Below the pieces are notes generated by a model that was not told where the DNA came from, searched no databases, and saw only the letters and a program-made list of their open reading frames with translations. 64,000 nt of DNA, from NCBI RefSeq assembly GCF_016899425.1, contig NZ_CP045994.1, positions 2,170,001-2,234,000 on the forward strand. Reading direction: 5' to 3'. Positions within the stretch are counted from its first letter, which is position 1, and each line of letters opens with the position of its first letter. This DNA is from Burkholderia sp. MS389 (lineage in GTDB: Bacteria > Pseudomonadota > Gammaproteobacteria > Burkholderiales > Burkholderiaceae). Of the stretch, positions 18,607 to 29,582 are shown in pieces. Made by a program: the position numbers and the translations under genes.

Positions 18607-20544
18607 TCAGTTGTCGCCGTCCTGCTGCTGGCTGGCCGTCGTGCTGCCGTACAGCTTCACCTTCGAGCGATCGCGCAGCGCGGCGAGGTACGCTTCGCCT
18701 TCGCTTTGCGCGTCGACCTGCGCCATCTGCTGCTGCGCGGCGGCCAGTTGCTGCGGATCGACCGCGGAACCGGGGATCACCGCGTTCACGCGGTAGATCG
18801 CATAGCCGTCCGCACCGAGGTCGACACCGACGTAAGCCGGCAGCGTCTTCGCATCGACCTTGTAGACGGCGCTCAGCGCAGCCGGCGTCAGGCCCTGCGA
18901 CTGCGTGCGCGACACCTTCTGCGCGGCCGTAAAGCCGTCGGCCGACTTCGACTTCTGCAATTCGGCCAGCTTCGCCGCACCGTCCTTCTTCGCGAGTTCC
19001 GCGGCCTGCTCGGCGATGACCTTCTGGCGCACGACGTCCTTGATCGCGTCGAGCGCGGGCACCGCAGCCGGCTTGTGCTCGGTCACGCGCGCCGAGATCA
19101 GCGTGTTGTTGCCGACGTCGATCGCCTGCGTGTTGTTCTGGTTCTTCACCGCGTCGTTCGCGAACACGGCGGCCAGGAACTTCGGATTGTTCAGCGGGCT
19201 CGTCGGCGGCAACTGCGGATTCGGCGTCGGCGTGACGGTGGCCGTCTGGATCGTCAGCTTGTACTTGTCCGCGGCCGGCTGCAGCGTCTTCGCCTTTTCG
19301 TAGACGGTCGACGTGAAACCTTCCGCATTGTCCGAGAACGCCTTCGCTGCGTACTGCTGCTTCAGGTCGATCGCGATCTGGTCTTTCACTTCCGCGAACG
19401 GCTTGACGACGGCCGGCTTCACTTCGGTCGCCTTCAGGATGTGGAAACCGAGATCCGACTGCACGAGACCGCTCACGTCGCCCTGCTTGAGCGAGAACGC
19501 GGCATCGTCGAACGCCTTGCCGCCCGCGGTCGAACCGCGCGTGATGAAGCCGAGGTCGCCGCCCTTCGCCGCCGACGGCGCGTCCTGCGAGTTCTTCTGC
19601 GCGATCTGCGCAAATTGATCGGGATGCGCTTTCACGTCGGCGAGCAGTTGCTCGGCCTTCGCTTTCGCGGCCGCCTTGTCGGCCGCGCTGGCGCTGCCCG
19701 GCGCGGCGATGAAGATGTGGCTCACGCGCACCTGCGCTTCGGTACGGAAGTGCGTCGGGTTGTCGTCGTAGAACTTCTTGATGTCCGCTTCGGTCGGCTG
19801 CGCGCTCGCGGCCGCCGCGGCCGGCGAATAGACGAGGTACTGGATCGTCGCGGTTTCCGGCGTCGCGAAGCTCTGCTTGTGCGCGTCGTAGTACGCGGTG
19901 AGCTGCGCGTCGGTCGGCTGGACCTTCGCTGCGAAGTCGCTCGTCTTCAGCACGAGCGCCTGCACTTCACGCTGCTGCGCGGCGAGTTCGGACAGGCGTT
20001 GCGCGAGGCTCTTCGGCGTGAACGCGCTCGACACGATGCTGGCCGGAATCTGTTGCAGCGACAGGCTGTAACGCACGCGCTCCTGATACTGCTCGGGCGT
20101 CATCCCCTGGAATGACAGCAGTTGCGCATAGCGTTCGACGTCGATCGTGCCGTCGGGCTTCTTCAGCGACGCGATCATCGGGTCGCTCATCAGCGCGTCG
20201 CGCACCGCGTTGTCGGACGCGGTCAGGTGCAGACGCTGCGTCTCGTCGGCCAGCACGCGTTGCTGGATCAGGCCGTCGAGCACCTGCTTGCGATGCTCGG
20301 GCGTGTCGAACATCTTGATGTCGAACTGCCCACCGAGCGCCTGGCGCGCCTGGTCGATCTGCTGGCGGAACGCGCCGTCGAATTCGACCCGCGTGATCTT
20401 GTGCCCGTTGACCGCCGCGACGTTCGCACTGTCGTCGAAGAAGCCGCGGAAGCCTTGGATCCCGACGAAACCCAGCCCCGGCAACACGATCAGGAGCAGG
20501 AGCGCCATCATCAGGCGCTGGTGATTACGGAAGAAATCGAGCAT
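18607..20544 (-). CDS. ppiD: membrane-anchored SurA_N/PpiD-type peptidyl-prolyl isomerase
   Basis: Periplasmic folding factor of 645 residues tethered by one N-terminal membrane segment (MALLLLIVLPGLGFVGIQGF near residue 20). A SurA_N chaperone region follows at about residues 40-200. A parvulin domain near 265-365 starts at QVRVSHIFIAAPGS and includes GGDLGFITRGS and SDLGFHILKATEV. The C-terminal portion is a second, degenerate PPIase-like region. PpiD sits at the SecYEG exit in E. coli and helps newly translocated proteins. Length and order match PpiD. It lies downstream of the Val/Asp tRNA operon on the same strand, separated from it by a terminator. Confidence 0.93.
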   Translation of the reverse strand: MLDFFRNHQRLMMALLLLIVLPGLGFVGIQGFRGFFDDSANVAAVNGHKITRVEFDGAFRQQIDQARQALGGQFDIKMFDTPEHRKQVLDGLIQQRVLADETQRLHLTASDNAVRDALMSDPMIASLKKPDGTIDVERYAQLLSFQGMTPEQYQERVRYSLSLQQIPASIVSSAFTPKSLAQRLSELAAQQREVQALVLKTSDFAAKVQPTDAQLTAYYDAHKQSFATPETATIQYLVYSPAAAAASAQPTEADIKKFYDDNPTHFRTEAQVRVSHIFIAAPGSASAADKAAAKAKAEQLLADVKAHPDQFAQIAQKNSQDAPSAAKGGDLGFITRGSTAGGKAFDDAAFSLKQGDVSGLVQSDLGFHILKATEVKPAVVKPFAEVKDQIAIDLKQQYAAKAFSDNAEGFTSTVYEKAKTLQPAADKYKLTIQTATVTPTPNPQLPPTSPLNNPKFLAAVFANDAVKNQNNTQAIDVGNNTLISARVTEHKPAAVPALDAIKDVVRQKVIAEQAAELAKKDGAAKLAELQKSKSADGFTAAQKVSRTQSQGLTPAALSAVYKVDAKTLPAYVGVDLGADGYAIYRVNAVIPGSAVDPQQLAAAQQQMAQVDAQSEGEAYLAALRDRSKVKLYGSTTASQQQDGDN

Positions 20545-20715
20545 GCGTGACGGAAAAATTGGACAAAACGACCGATATTACAACATACGGGGTGGGACGG
20601 GAAAAAAGCAGGCAAATGCTGTGCGCGAACGGAACCGGAATCCGGAAGCCTCACAGGCGACTTTTCGCCACTCCGCAGTCACGCGCTCGCAAGCGGGCGC
20701 AAACCGAACGCACAA

Positions 20716-20750
20716 ACAACAATGCCCGCACAAGGCGGGCATTGTTGTTT
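20716..20750 (-). terminator. intrinsic terminator of the tRNA-Val/tRNA-Asp operon
   Basis: A long hairpin (AACAACAATGCCCGC with its near-perfect complement) lies immediately beyond the tRNA-Asp 3' end. On the minus strand the descending arm merges with a T/G-rich tail. Confidence 0.75.
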
Positions 20751-20753
20751 GTT

Positions 20754-20830
20754 TGGCGGAGCGGACGGGACTCGAACCCGCGACCCCCGGCGTGACAGGC
20801 CGGTATTCTAACCGACTGAACTACCGCTCC
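20754..20830 (-). tRNA. tRNA-Asp (GTC)
   Basis: 77-nt cloverleaf with acceptor GGAGCGG/CCGCTCC, D-arm TAGTTCAGTCGGTTAGA, anticodon loop CCTGTCACG with anticodon GTC, T-arm GGGTTCGAGTCCC, and an encoded GCCA 3' end. It is the second gene of a two-tRNA transcript with tRNA-Val. Confidence 0.97.
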
Positions 20831-20853
20831 TTGGTCTGGCTGAATCGTGAAAC

Positions 20854-20929
20854 TGGTGGGTGCTGAGGGGTTCGAACCCCCGACCTACGCCTTGTAAGGG
20901 CGCCGCTCTACCAGCTGAGCTAAGCACCC
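20854..20929 (-). tRNA. tRNA-Val (TAC)
   Basis: 76-nt cloverleaf with acceptor GGGTGCT/AGCACCC, D-arm TAGCTCAGCTGGTAGAGC, anticodon loop CCTTACAAG with anticodon TAC, T-arm GGGGTTCGAACCCC and an encoded ACCA end. The 23-nt gap to tRNA-Asp indicates one precursor. Confidence 0.97.
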
Positions 20930-20989
20930 GTTTCCGATTCGTTCTGACTGCGATCTGCGTTTGCGCATCAACAATCAGCGAGCCCGCAA

Positions 20990-21018
20990 GTTTAATTCAT
21001 CCCCGATCATTTTGCCAA
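20990..21018 (-). promoter_or_regulatory. candidate promoter of the tRNA-Val/tRNA-Asp operon
   Basis: On the minus strand, TTGGCA (21018-21013) and TTAAAC (20995-20990) are separated by 17 bp. The region after the -10 is GC-rich (TTGCGGGCTCGC), the kind of discriminator seen at stringently controlled stable-RNA promoters. Confidence 0.5.
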
Positions 21019-21069
21019 GCCTGGCGCGCGAATTTTTTACGAACGCGCTCGCATGATTCCGATGCGCGT

Positions 21070-21101
21070 AAAAAAACCCGCGGACACCGCCGCGGGTTTT
21101 C
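21070..21101 (-). terminator. intrinsic terminator of lon
   Basis: An ACCCGCGG/CCGCGGGT stem with a 6-nt loop is followed on the minus strand by TTTTTTTA, about 35 bp after the lon stop. Confidence 0.9.
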
Positions 21102-21136
21102 GGGAACGACCGTCGGCAACGACGGTGTTCAGCGCC

Positions 21137-23560
21137 TCAGTGCTTGACGACTTCCGTCGAGCCGGCATCCTTCGCCGCCTCGCCGACCGGCGCCGCAGCC
21201 TTCGCCTCTTCTTCCGGCGGCAGCGGCGTCGGCGAACGCTCGAGCGCGAGCTCCAGCACCTTGTCGATCCAGCGAACCGGCACAATCTCGATCGCGTTCT
21301 TCACGTTGTCCGGAATGTCCGCGAGATCCTTCACGTTCTCTTCCGGGATCAGCACGAGCTTGATGCCGCCGCGATGCGCCGCCAGCAACTTTTCCTTCAG
21401 CCCGCCGATCGGCAGCACTTCGCCACGCAACGTGATTTCGCCCGTCATCGCGACGTCGGCCCGCACGGGAATACCCGTCAGCACCGACACCAGCGCGGTC
21501 GTCATCGCACCGCCAGCGGACGGACCGTCCTTCGGCGTCGCGCCTTCCGGCACGTGGATGTGGATGTCCTGCTTCTCGAACGCTTCGTCCTTGATACCGA
21601 GACGACGCGAACGCGAGCGCACGACCGAACGCGCAGCCTCGACCGACTCCTTCATCACGTCGCCGAGCGAGCCCGTACGAATCACGTTGCCCTTGCCCGG
21701 CATCACCGCGGCTTCGATCGTCAGCAGATCGCCGCCGACTTCCGTCCACGCGAGCCCCGTCACCTGACCGACCTGGTTTTCCTTCGCCGCGAGGCCGAAG
21801 TCGTACTTGCGCACGCCGAGAAACGTATCCAGATTCTCGCCATCGACCTTGATCGCGCCCGACGCCTTCTTCAGCAGCAGCATCTTCACGACCTTGCGGC
21901 AGATCTTCGACACTTCCCGCTCGAGCGAACGCACACCGGCTTCGCGCGTGTAGTAGCGGATGATGTCGCGAATCGCCTGCTCGGTGACCTCGATCTCGCC
22001 TTCCTTCAGCCCGTTGTTCTTTTTCTGCTTCGGCAGCAGGTAACGCTGCGCGATGCTGACCTTCTCGTCTTCCGTGTAGCCCGACAGACGGATCACTTCC
22101 ATCCGGTCGAGCAGCGGCGGCGGGATGTTCAGCGAGTTCGACGTCGCGACGAACATCACGTCCGAAAGATCGAAGTCGACTTCGATGTAGTGGTCGGCGA
22201 ACGTGTGGTTCTGTTCCGGATCGAGCACTTCAAGCAGCGCCGACGACGGATCGCCGCGGAAATCCATGCCCATCTTGTCGACTTCGTCGAGCAGGAAGAG
22301 CGGATTGCGCACGCCGACCTTCGCGAGGCTTTGCAGGATCTTGCCCGGCATCGAACCGATGTACGTACGGCGGTGGCCGCGGATCTCGGCTTCGTCACGC
22401 ACGCCGCCGAGCGCCATCCGGACGAACTTGCGGTTCGTCGCGCGAGCGATCGACTGGCCGAGCGAGGTCTTGCCGACGCCCGGGGGCCCGACGAGGCACA
22501 GGATCGGCGCCTTGACCTTGTCCACGCGCTGTTGCACCGCGAGATACTCGAGGATCCGTTCCTTGACCTTCTCGAGGCCGAAGTGATCCTCGTCGAGCAC
22601 CTGCTCGGCGTTCGACAGGTCGTTGTTGACCTTGCTCTTCTTGCGCCACGGCAGGCCGATCAGCGTGTCGATGTAGTTGCGCACGACGGTCGCTTCCGCC
22701 GACATCGGCGACATCAGCTTCAGCTTCTTCAGCTCGGCGTCAGCCTTCTTCTTGGCTTCCTTCGGCATGCGCGCGGCGTTGATGCGCTTCTCGAGCTCCT
22801 CGAGATCCGCACCTTCCTCGCCCTCGCCCAGTTCCTTCTGGATCGCCTTGACCTGTTCGTTCAGGTAGTACTCGCGCTGGCTCTTTTCCATCTGGCGCTT
22901 CACGCGCCCGCGGATGCGCTTTTCGACCTGCAGGATGTCGATCTCGGCTTCGAGCTGCGCGAGCAGATGCTCGAGGCGCTCGATGACCGGGAACATCTCG
23001 AGGATGTGCTGCTTCTGGTCGAGCTTCAGCGGCAGGCGCTCGGCGATCATGTCGGCGAGACGGCCGGCTTCGTCGATGCCCGACAGCGACGTGAGAATCT
23101 CCGGCGGGATCTTCTTGTTCAGCTTCACGTACTGGTCGAACTGCGACACGATCGCGCGACGCAGCGCTTCCGTCTCGGCGCTATCGGCATGATCGGGCTC
23201 GAGCGGCATCACTTCGCAGGAGAACTGCGTCTCCTGTTCTTCGATGGACAACGCCTTCGCGCGCTGCAGGCCCTCGACGAGCACCTTCACGGTGCCGTCC
23301 GGCAGCTTCAGCATCTGCAGAATGTTGGCGATACAACCGACCTCGTACATGTCCTTTTCGGTCGGTTCGTCCTTGGCCGCGGTTTTCTGGGCGACGAGCA
23401 TGATGTGCTTGCCGCCTTCCATCGCTGCTTCGAGGGCCTTGATCGATTTCGGCCGGCCCACGAAGAGCGGAATGACCATGTGCGGGAAAACGACGACGTC
23501 CCGCAGCGGCAGCAGCGGGAGCGTGATGCGTTCCGGCGGGAGAAGTTGGGTGCCTGACAT
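21137..23560 (-). CDS. lon: ATP-dependent protease La (Lon)
   Basis: Cytoplasmic AAA+ serine protease of 807 residues that degrades misfolded and regulatory proteins. The N-terminal substrate-recognition domain begins [20 protein letters not shown]. The AAA+ module has Walker [17 protein letters not shown] and Walker [12 protein letters not shown]. The C-terminal protease domain carries the catalytic Ser in [16 protein letters not shown] and the catalytic Lys in [14 protein letters not shown]. It ends in a short extra tail rich in Ala and Pro. It is the last gene of the tig-clpP-clpX-lon block and is separated from clpX by 197 bp, enough for its own promoter. I did not find a convincing sigma-32 promoter. 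Confidence 0.98.
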   Translation of the reverse strand: MSGTQLLPPERITLPLLPLRDVVVFPHMVIPLFVGRPKSIKALEAAMEGGKHIMLVAQKTAAKDEPTEKDMYEVGCIANILQMLKLPDGTVKVLVEGLQRAKALSIEEQETQFSCEVMPLEPDHADSAETEALRRAIVSQFDQYVKLNKKIPPEILTSLSGIDEAGRLADMIAERLPLKLDQKQHILEMFPVIERLEHLLAQLEAEIDILQVEKRIRGRVKRQMEKSQREYYLNEQVKAIQKELGEGEEGADLEELEKRINAARMPKEAKKKADAELKKLKLMSPMSAEATVVRNYIDTLIGLPWRKKSKVNNDLSNAEQVLDEDHFGLEKVKERILEYLAVQQRVDKVKAPILCLVGPPGVGKTSLGQSIARATNRKFVRMALGGVRDEAEIRGHRRTYIGSMPGKILQSLAKVGVRNPLFLLDEVDKMGMDFRGDPSSALLEVLDPEQNHTFADHYIEVDFDLSDVMFVATSNSLNIPPPLLDRMEVIRLSGYTEDEKVSIAQRYLLPKQKKNNGLKEGEIEVTEQAIRDIIRYYTREAGVRSLEREVSKICRKVVKMLLLKKASGAIKVDGENLDTFLGVRKYDFGLAAKENQVGQVTGLAWTEVGGDLLTIEAAVMPGKGNVIRTGSLGDVMKESVEAARSVVRSRSRRLGIKDEAFEKQDIHIHVPEGATPKDGPSAGGAMTTALVSVLTGIPVRADVAMTGEITLRGEVLPIGGLKEKLLAAHRGGIKLVLIPEENVKDLADIPDNVKNAIEIVPVRWIDKVLELALERSPTPLPPEEEAKAAAPVGEAAKDAGSTEVVKH

Positions 23561-23698
23561 TTCATTTCCCCATGAGTGGAATCAATTGTTCGGTAATTGA
23601 GGCCGCCACAACGAATTGCAAGCCTTCAAGTGCGGGAAATATTCGGTAAGAAAGTAACCACCGCGTGTCGAGTCAGAGTTACCCACAAGATAAACGAA

Positions 23699-23737
23699 AA
23701 AAAGCCGCCCACGGACTCATGAACGGCCTTTTTCGCT
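23699..23737 (-). terminator. possible weak terminator after clpX
   Basis: On the minus strand an imperfect GCCG...CGGC stem with a long loop precedes TTTTTTTT. The stem is short, so termination may be partial and allow read-through into lon. Confidence 0.4.
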
Positions 23738-23757
23738 GAACATCGTCGGCAAGCCGG

Positions 23758-25029
<1,272 letters not shown>

Positions 25030-25193
25030 GAATGTAGAGCCTCCGGACAGGTAAATGACATGATACGCCGATTGCTCCGGACGCCGCGCCTAGGGCGCGA
25101 CCGGAGCCGGCTGGATGCGCTTGCCGCAGATGCTCAGGGCACTCGGGACGTTTGAGGGCGCCGGCCCGAATCGGGGCGGCACCCCGTTTAAGC

Positions 25194-25847
25194 TCACGGG
25201 CGCTTCAGCAGCACCTGATCGATCAGCCCGTACGCCTTCGCGTCCTCGCTCGACATGAAGTTATCACGGTCGGTGTCGCGCGCGATGCGCTCGACGTCCT
25301 GGCCCGTGTGCTGCGCGAGCAGGTTGTTCAACCGTTCCTTCAGGTACAGGATCTCGCGTGCCTGGATCTCGATGTCGGATGCCTGGCCGCGCGCGCCGCC
25401 GAGCGGCTGGTGAATCATCACGCGCGAGTTCGGCAGAGCAAAGCGCTTGCCCTTCGCGCCCGACGCGAGCAGGAACGCACCCATGCTGGCCGCGAGGCCC
25501 ATGCACAGGGTCGACACGTCCGGCTTGATGAACTGCATCGTGTCGTAGATCGCCATCCCGGCCGACACCGAGCCGCCCGGGCTGTTGATGTAGAGGCTGA
25601 TGTCCTTGTCGGGATTCTCGCTCTCGAGGAACAGCAATTGCGCGACCACGAGGTTGGCGGTCTGGTCGTTCACTTCGCCGACCATGAACACCAGGCGCTC
25701 CTTCAGGAGACGCGAATAGATATCGTACGAACGCTCGCCGCGGCCGCTCGTTTCGACGACGATCGGCACCAGCCCCAGCGCTTGCGCCTCGAAACCCTGC
25801 GGCGCGTTCGAAGCAAGCATGTCCAGCAATTCAGCGCGAGTGATCAT
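25194..25847 (-). CDS. clpP: ATP-dependent Clp protease proteolytic subunit ClpP
   Basis: Serine peptidase of 217 residues that forms the double-heptamer ClpP chamber. The nucleophile Ser is in [14 protein letters not shown], the His in [18 protein letters not shown], and the catalytic Asp comes later, in the TDRDNFMS region. [19 protein letters not shown] is the oxyanion-hole and substrate-groove signature. The first ~20 residues are likely removed as a propeptide, as in E. coli. The gene lies 140 bp after tig and 164 bp before clpX on one strand, so the chaperone and protease genes are probably co-regulated. Confidence 0.98.
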
Positions 25848-25987
25848 TCAATGAACCTTGTTCGAATGGAAAATTGAACGGAAGGAAGCCGCCCGCCCAA
25901 TCGCCATATTAATGGCAACCGTGCGCTTGACGTAAAAACGGCGTGCGGGCCGTCGCTCCGACAGCCGGCACGCCGCTAGAGCAACAC

Positions 25988-27334
25988 TTACGCTTGCGCC
26001 GATGCGCTCGCGAGTGCCTCGAAGCTCACTTCCTTGTCCGTCACCTTTGCCTTGCCCAGCACGAAATCGACGACGTTGCTTTCAACGACGAACGCTTCCA
26101 TCTCGGCGAGGCGCTGCTGGTTGGAATAATACCAGCGGACCACTTCCTTCGGGTCTTCGTAGCTCTTCGCGAACTCGTCGACTTCCGCGCGGATCTGTTC
26201 CGGCTTCGCTTCGAGGCCGTTCGCCTTCACCAGCTCGGCCAGCACGAGGCCCAGCTTCACGCGGCGCTCGGCCTGCTCGACGAACATTTCGGCCGGGATC
26301 GGCGCGTCCTTCGCGTTCGGCACGCCGCGCTGCGCCAGATCCTGGCGAGCCATTTCGACGAGACGTTGCTGGTCCTGCTCGATCAGCGCCTTCGGCACGT
26401 CGAGTTCGGAAATCTTCAGCAGCGCGTCCATCACCTGGTTCTTGACGATCGACTGCGTGCGACGCTTCGCTTCGCGCTCGAGGTTTTCCTTGATCTCGGC
26501 GCGCATCTTCGTGAGGTCGCCGTCTTCGATACCGAGCGACTTCGCGAATTCCGCGTCGATTTCCGGCAGGTGCGGCCATTCGATCTTCTTCATCGTGACC
26601 GTGAACTGCGCCGTTTTGCCGGCGACGTCCTTGCCGTGGTAGTCGTCCGGGAACTTGAGGTCGAACGTACGCTGTTCGCCGACCTTCAGGCCGAGCGCCG
26701 CCGTTTCGAATTCCGGCAGCATGCGGCCTTCGCCGAGCACGAACGGGAAATCTTCGGCCGTGCCGCCCGGGAACGCGACGTCGTCGATCTTGCCGACGAA
26801 GTCGACCGTCACGCGGTCGCCGTTCTTCGCTGCGGTGTCGTCGCCGCCGTCGCCGTGCTCGCCGGCTTCGCCGCGTGCGTGGTAGTGCACGCGCTGCTTG
26901 CGCAGGATGTCCAGCGTGCGGTCGATTTCGGCGTCGCCGATCGACGTGGTCGAGCGCTCGACTTCAGCCGTCGCCAGATCGCCGATCTTCACTTCCGGGT
27001 AGACCTCGAACGTCGCGTCGAACGCGTAGGCATTCTCAGCCTGCTCCTGCTTCGGCTCGAAGCTCGGCTGGCCGGCGACGCGCAGGTTTTCCGCGCGGCT
27101 GATCGTGAAGAATTCCTGGCCGATCTTGTCGCTCAGCACTTCGGCTTCGACCTGACCTGCGTATTGCTGGGCGACCATCTTCACCGGCACCTTGCCCGGG
27201 CGGAAACCCGGCATGCGCACGGTCTTCGCGAGTTTCTGGATGCGGGCGTCGATTTCCTTCTGCACGGTGTCTTTCGGCAAAGAAATCGTCACACGGCGTT
27301 CAAGCTTGCCGAGGTTCTCAACAACGTTAGCCAT
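25988..27334 (-). CDS. tig: trigger factor
   Basis: Ribosome-associated chaperone and peptidyl-prolyl isomerase of 448 residues. The N-terminal ribosome-binding domain contains the GFRPGKVP signature in [18 protein letters not shown]. An FKBP-type PPIase domain spans about residues 165-250 ([20 protein letters not shown] onward). A long helical C-terminal chaperone domain follows. ATG 27334 ([16 protein letters not shown]) is chosen because it matches the family start and AGGA precedes it; a longer reading from 27517 has no similarity. It heads the tig-clpP-clpX-lon block. A possible extended -10 promoter lies about 175 bp upstream. Confidence 0.97.
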   Translation of the reverse strand: MANVVENLGKLERRVTISLPKDTVQKEIDARIQKLAKTVRMPGFRPGKVPVKMVAQQYAGQVEAEVLSDKIGQEFFTISRAENLRVAGQPSFEPKQEQAENAYAFDATFEVYPEVKIGDLATAEVERSTTSIGDAEIDRTLDILRKQRVHYHARGEAGEHGDGGDDTAAKNGDRVTVDFVGKIDDVAFPGGTAEDFPFVLGEGRMLPEFETAALGLKVGEQRTFDLKFPDDYHGKDVAGKTAQFTVTMKKIEWPHLPEIDAEFAKSLGIEDGDLTKMRAEIKENLEREAKRRTQSIVKNQVMDALLKISELDVPKALIEQDQQRLVEMARQDLAQRGVPNAKDAPIPAEMFVEQAERRVKLGLVLAELVKANGLEAKPEQIRAEVDEFAKSYEDPKEVVRWYYSNQQRLAEMEAFVVESNVVDFVLGKAKVTDKEVSFEALASASAQA

Positions 27335-27726
27335 GGCTTCAATCGTCCTAAAATTATTCGAGCGAATCGGGTTTTCCTTGCCGTGCCTGCCTGCAGCATG
27401 CGGTGCGTCGCACTCGCACGCCGCGCCGGAGCGCCACGCCATCCCTGCACGCGCCGGATGGCTAGCGCAAGCGGCTCGGAGCACGGCTTTGGCCGGAAGA
27501 ATCGAGTATTCTAGCAAACAATTTTCCTCATACGGCCAGATCGGTGCGACACGCGTGCGTCCCGCGCCGTCGACGGCCCGTTACACGGCCCATGCACGCG
27601 GATCGCGGCTATGCCGAACGGCGTATCCACCGCGCGCGCGCCATCCTGTAAGCTCCGATAGCGTGTGAGCCACTCTCGTGGCCCGACCGCTCATTCTTCA
27701 CACCAATAACGCCTTCCGGAGACACC
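27335..27726. other. intergenic region between tig and glycerate kinase
   Basis: This 392-bp divergent gap contains the tig leader, a possible tig promoter near 27508-27516 and the leader of the rightward glycerate kinase gene. I see no protein gene or structured RNA in it. Confidence 0.5.
27508..27516 (-). promoter_or_regulatory. possible extended -10 promoter for tig
   Basis: On the minus strand the sequence TGCTAGAAT combines an extended -10 TGn with the hexamer TAGAAT. There is no good -35 at 16-18 bp. The distance to the tig ATG is about 175 bp. Confidence 0.35.
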
Positions 27727-28872
27727 ATGCCGCACCACCCGTCCGCGCCTGTCGTCGTCATCGCGCCCGATTCGTTCAAAGGCTCGCTTTCCGCCGAGCA
27801 GGTCGCGGACGCGATCGCCACCGGCATCCGCCGCGCGCGGCCCGACGCGGTCGTGCGCTGCTGCCCGATGGCCGATGGCGGCGAAGGCACGCTCAACGCG
27901 ATGCTGGCAGGCGGCGGCACGCGGCGCACGCTGCGCGTGGCCGGTGCGTCGCTGGCGGCGCGCGATGCGGCGGTCGGCGTGATCGATGCGCGCACCGCGA
28001 TCGTCGAGACGGCCGAGATCGTCGGGATCACCGACGCGGTCGGCATGAGCGTGCCGGTCGACGCGCGCAGCACGCGCGGGATGGGCGACGCAATCCGCAC
28101 GCTGCTCGACGACGGCGTGCGCCGCTTCTTCGTCGCGCTCGGCGGCAGCAGCACCAACGACGCGGGCGCCGGGTTGCTCGCGGGCCTCGGCCTGCAATGC
28201 TTCGACGCCAGCGGCCAGTCGGTCGAGCCGGTGCCGTCGCGGCTCGCCGACATCGCGCACATCGACGCGTCGGGGCTCGATCCGCGCCTGAAGGAAACGG
28301 AATTCGTCGGCATGTCCGACGTCGACAACCCGCTGACGGGCGCGCATGGCGCGACCGCCGTATTCGGTCCGCAAAAGGGCGTGACGGCCGCCCAGGTCGC
28401 GATCCTCGATGCGGCCCTCGCCCGCTTCGCCGACCTGCTCGAAGCCGCGCTCGACCGCCGCGGCCGCGATCTGCCGGGTGCGGGCGCCGCGGGCGGCCTC
28501 GGTTTCGCGCTGCACATGCTCGGCGCACGCTTCGAGCCCGGCGCCGAAGTGGTCGCGCGCCAGGTCGGGCTCGACGCCGCACTGGCCGGCGCCGACTGGC
28601 TGATCACCGGCGAAGGCCGCTCCGACGTGCAGACGCTGCACGGCAAGGCGCCGTTCATCGCTTGCCGGCACGCGCGGGCTGCCGGCGTAAGCGCGTCGCT
28701 GCTGTCGGGCGCGGTCGACCCGGCCGCGCTGCCGCGCCTGTCCGAGCATTTCTCCGGCTGCTTTTCGCCGGCGCCCGGGCCGATCACGCTCGACGTCGCG
28801 ATCCGCGACGCGGCCAATCTGCTCGCGAACGAAGCGGAACAGTTGACACGCCTGAAGTACGGTGCACACTGA
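27727..28872 (+). CDS. glycerate kinase (GlxK/GarK family)
   Basis: ATP-dependent kinase of 381 residues that phosphorylates D-glycerate, feeding glyoxylate or glucarate carbon into glycolysis. The N-terminal family signature is VVIAPDSFKGSLSAEQVADA, followed by CCPMADGGEGTLNAML. The conserved GGSSTNDAGAGLLAGLGL is the glycine-rich nucleotide-binding region, and DWLITGEGRSDVQTLHGKAP is the C-terminal signature. ATG 27727 has GGAG a few bases upstream. A MarR-type regulator gene follows 62 bp later on the same strand. Whether the product is 2-phospho- or 3-phosphoglycerate cannot be told from the sequence; most of this family makes 2-phosphoglycerate. Confidence 0.93.
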   Translation: MPHHPSAPVVVIAPDSFKGSLSAEQVADAIATGIRRARPDAVVRCCPMADGGEGTLNAMLAGGGTRRTLRVAGASLAARDAAVGVIDARTAIVETAEIVGITDAVGMSVPVDARSTRGMGDAIRTLLDDGVRRFFVALGGSSTNDAGAGLLAGLGLQCFDASGQSVEPVPSRLADIAHIDASGLDPRLKETEFVGMSDVDNPLTGAHGATAVFGPQKGVTAAQVAILDAALARFADLLEAALDRRGRDLPGAGAAGGLGFALHMLGARFEPGAEVVARQVGLDAALAGADWLITGEGRSDVQTLHGKAPFIACRHARAAGVSASLLSGAVDPAALPRLSEHFSGCFSPAPGPITLDVAIRDAANLLANEAEQLTRLKYGAH

Positions 28873-28934
28873 CCGTTGACCCGAGCGCGCGATACAGGAA
28901 CAATCGGGCCCGCCCTTTTTCTTCAGGATTCGAC

Positions 28935-29384
28935 ATGAAAGGCCGTCAAGCCGGGCTCGATCAGTTTCTGACCTATCGCCTCCATGCGCTCACGAAGCGC
29001 TCCGACCGCGGGATCGGCGAGGTGTACCGGCACAAGCTCGACATCTCGCTGCCCGAGGCGCGCGTGATCGCCGCCGTCGGCGCATTCGGCCCGTTCTCGA
29101 TCATGGATCTCGCGCGCCACACCAATCTCGACAAGAGCCAGGCGAGCCGCGCGGCGGAAGCGCTGCTGCGCCAGGGGCTGCTCGAGCGCAGCGCGAGCGA
29201 CGAAGACGGCCGGATCGTGCTGATCGCGCTGACCACCGACGGTCGCGCGCTGCATCGCAAGATCATGCCGATCGTGCGCAAATGGAACGACGGCTTGCTC
29301 GCATGCCTGTCCGACAGCGAACGTCAGACGTTCGAGCGGCTGCTCGACAAGGTCGTCACGCACGCGATCGAACGCGACGACTGA
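28935..29384 (+). CDS. MarR family transcriptional regulator
   Basis: Winged-helix DNA-binding regulator of 149 residues, the usual MarR size. The recognition helix region is FSIMDLARHTNLDKSQASRA then AEALLRQGLLERSASDEDGR, which gives the wing. N- and C-terminal helices would form the dimer interface. It follows the glycerate kinase gene by 62 bp, so it may be co-transcribed, but MarR proteins often regulate distant genes and no ligand can be predicted. A 16-bp stem hairpin about 70 bp downstream probably ends the transcript. Confidence 0.9.
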   Translation: MKGRQAGLDQFLTYRLHALTKRSDRGIGEVYRHKLDISLPEARVIAAVGAFGPFSIMDLARHTNLDKSQASRAAEALLRQGLLERSASDEDGRIVLIALTTDGRALHRKIMPIVRKWNDGLLACLSDSERQTFERLLDKVVTHAIERDD

Positions 29385-29453
29385 GCCGCGTGGCGGGCCG
29401 CCATCGCCGGATTGGCGAGCGCTGGCGGCAGGTTTGATCCGACGAATCAGACA

Positions 29454-29497
29454 GGCCGCCCGGGTCGCGTCACGTGCGATCCGGGCGGCCCGTTTTG
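29454..29497 (+). terminator. hairpin terminator after the marR-type gene
   Basis: Arms 29454-29469 and 29475-29490 pair at 14 of 16 positions around a 5-nt loop and are followed by CGTTTTG. The T-run is short but the stem is very stable. Confidence 0.6.
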
Positions 29498-29582
29498 CGT
29501 CATGCGGCAGGCATCGCACGAAGCGCGCGTGGTCGCGTTGACGGCGTTGCCGGCGGCCGCGAATTCAGCCGCCCCGTGCGCA

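Noticed and set aside
23561-23757. Sigma-32 heat-shock promoter for lon
   Set aside because: A CTTGAA-like -35 is visible on the minus strand but there is no CCCCAT-type -10 at 13-15 bp, so the claim is not supported.
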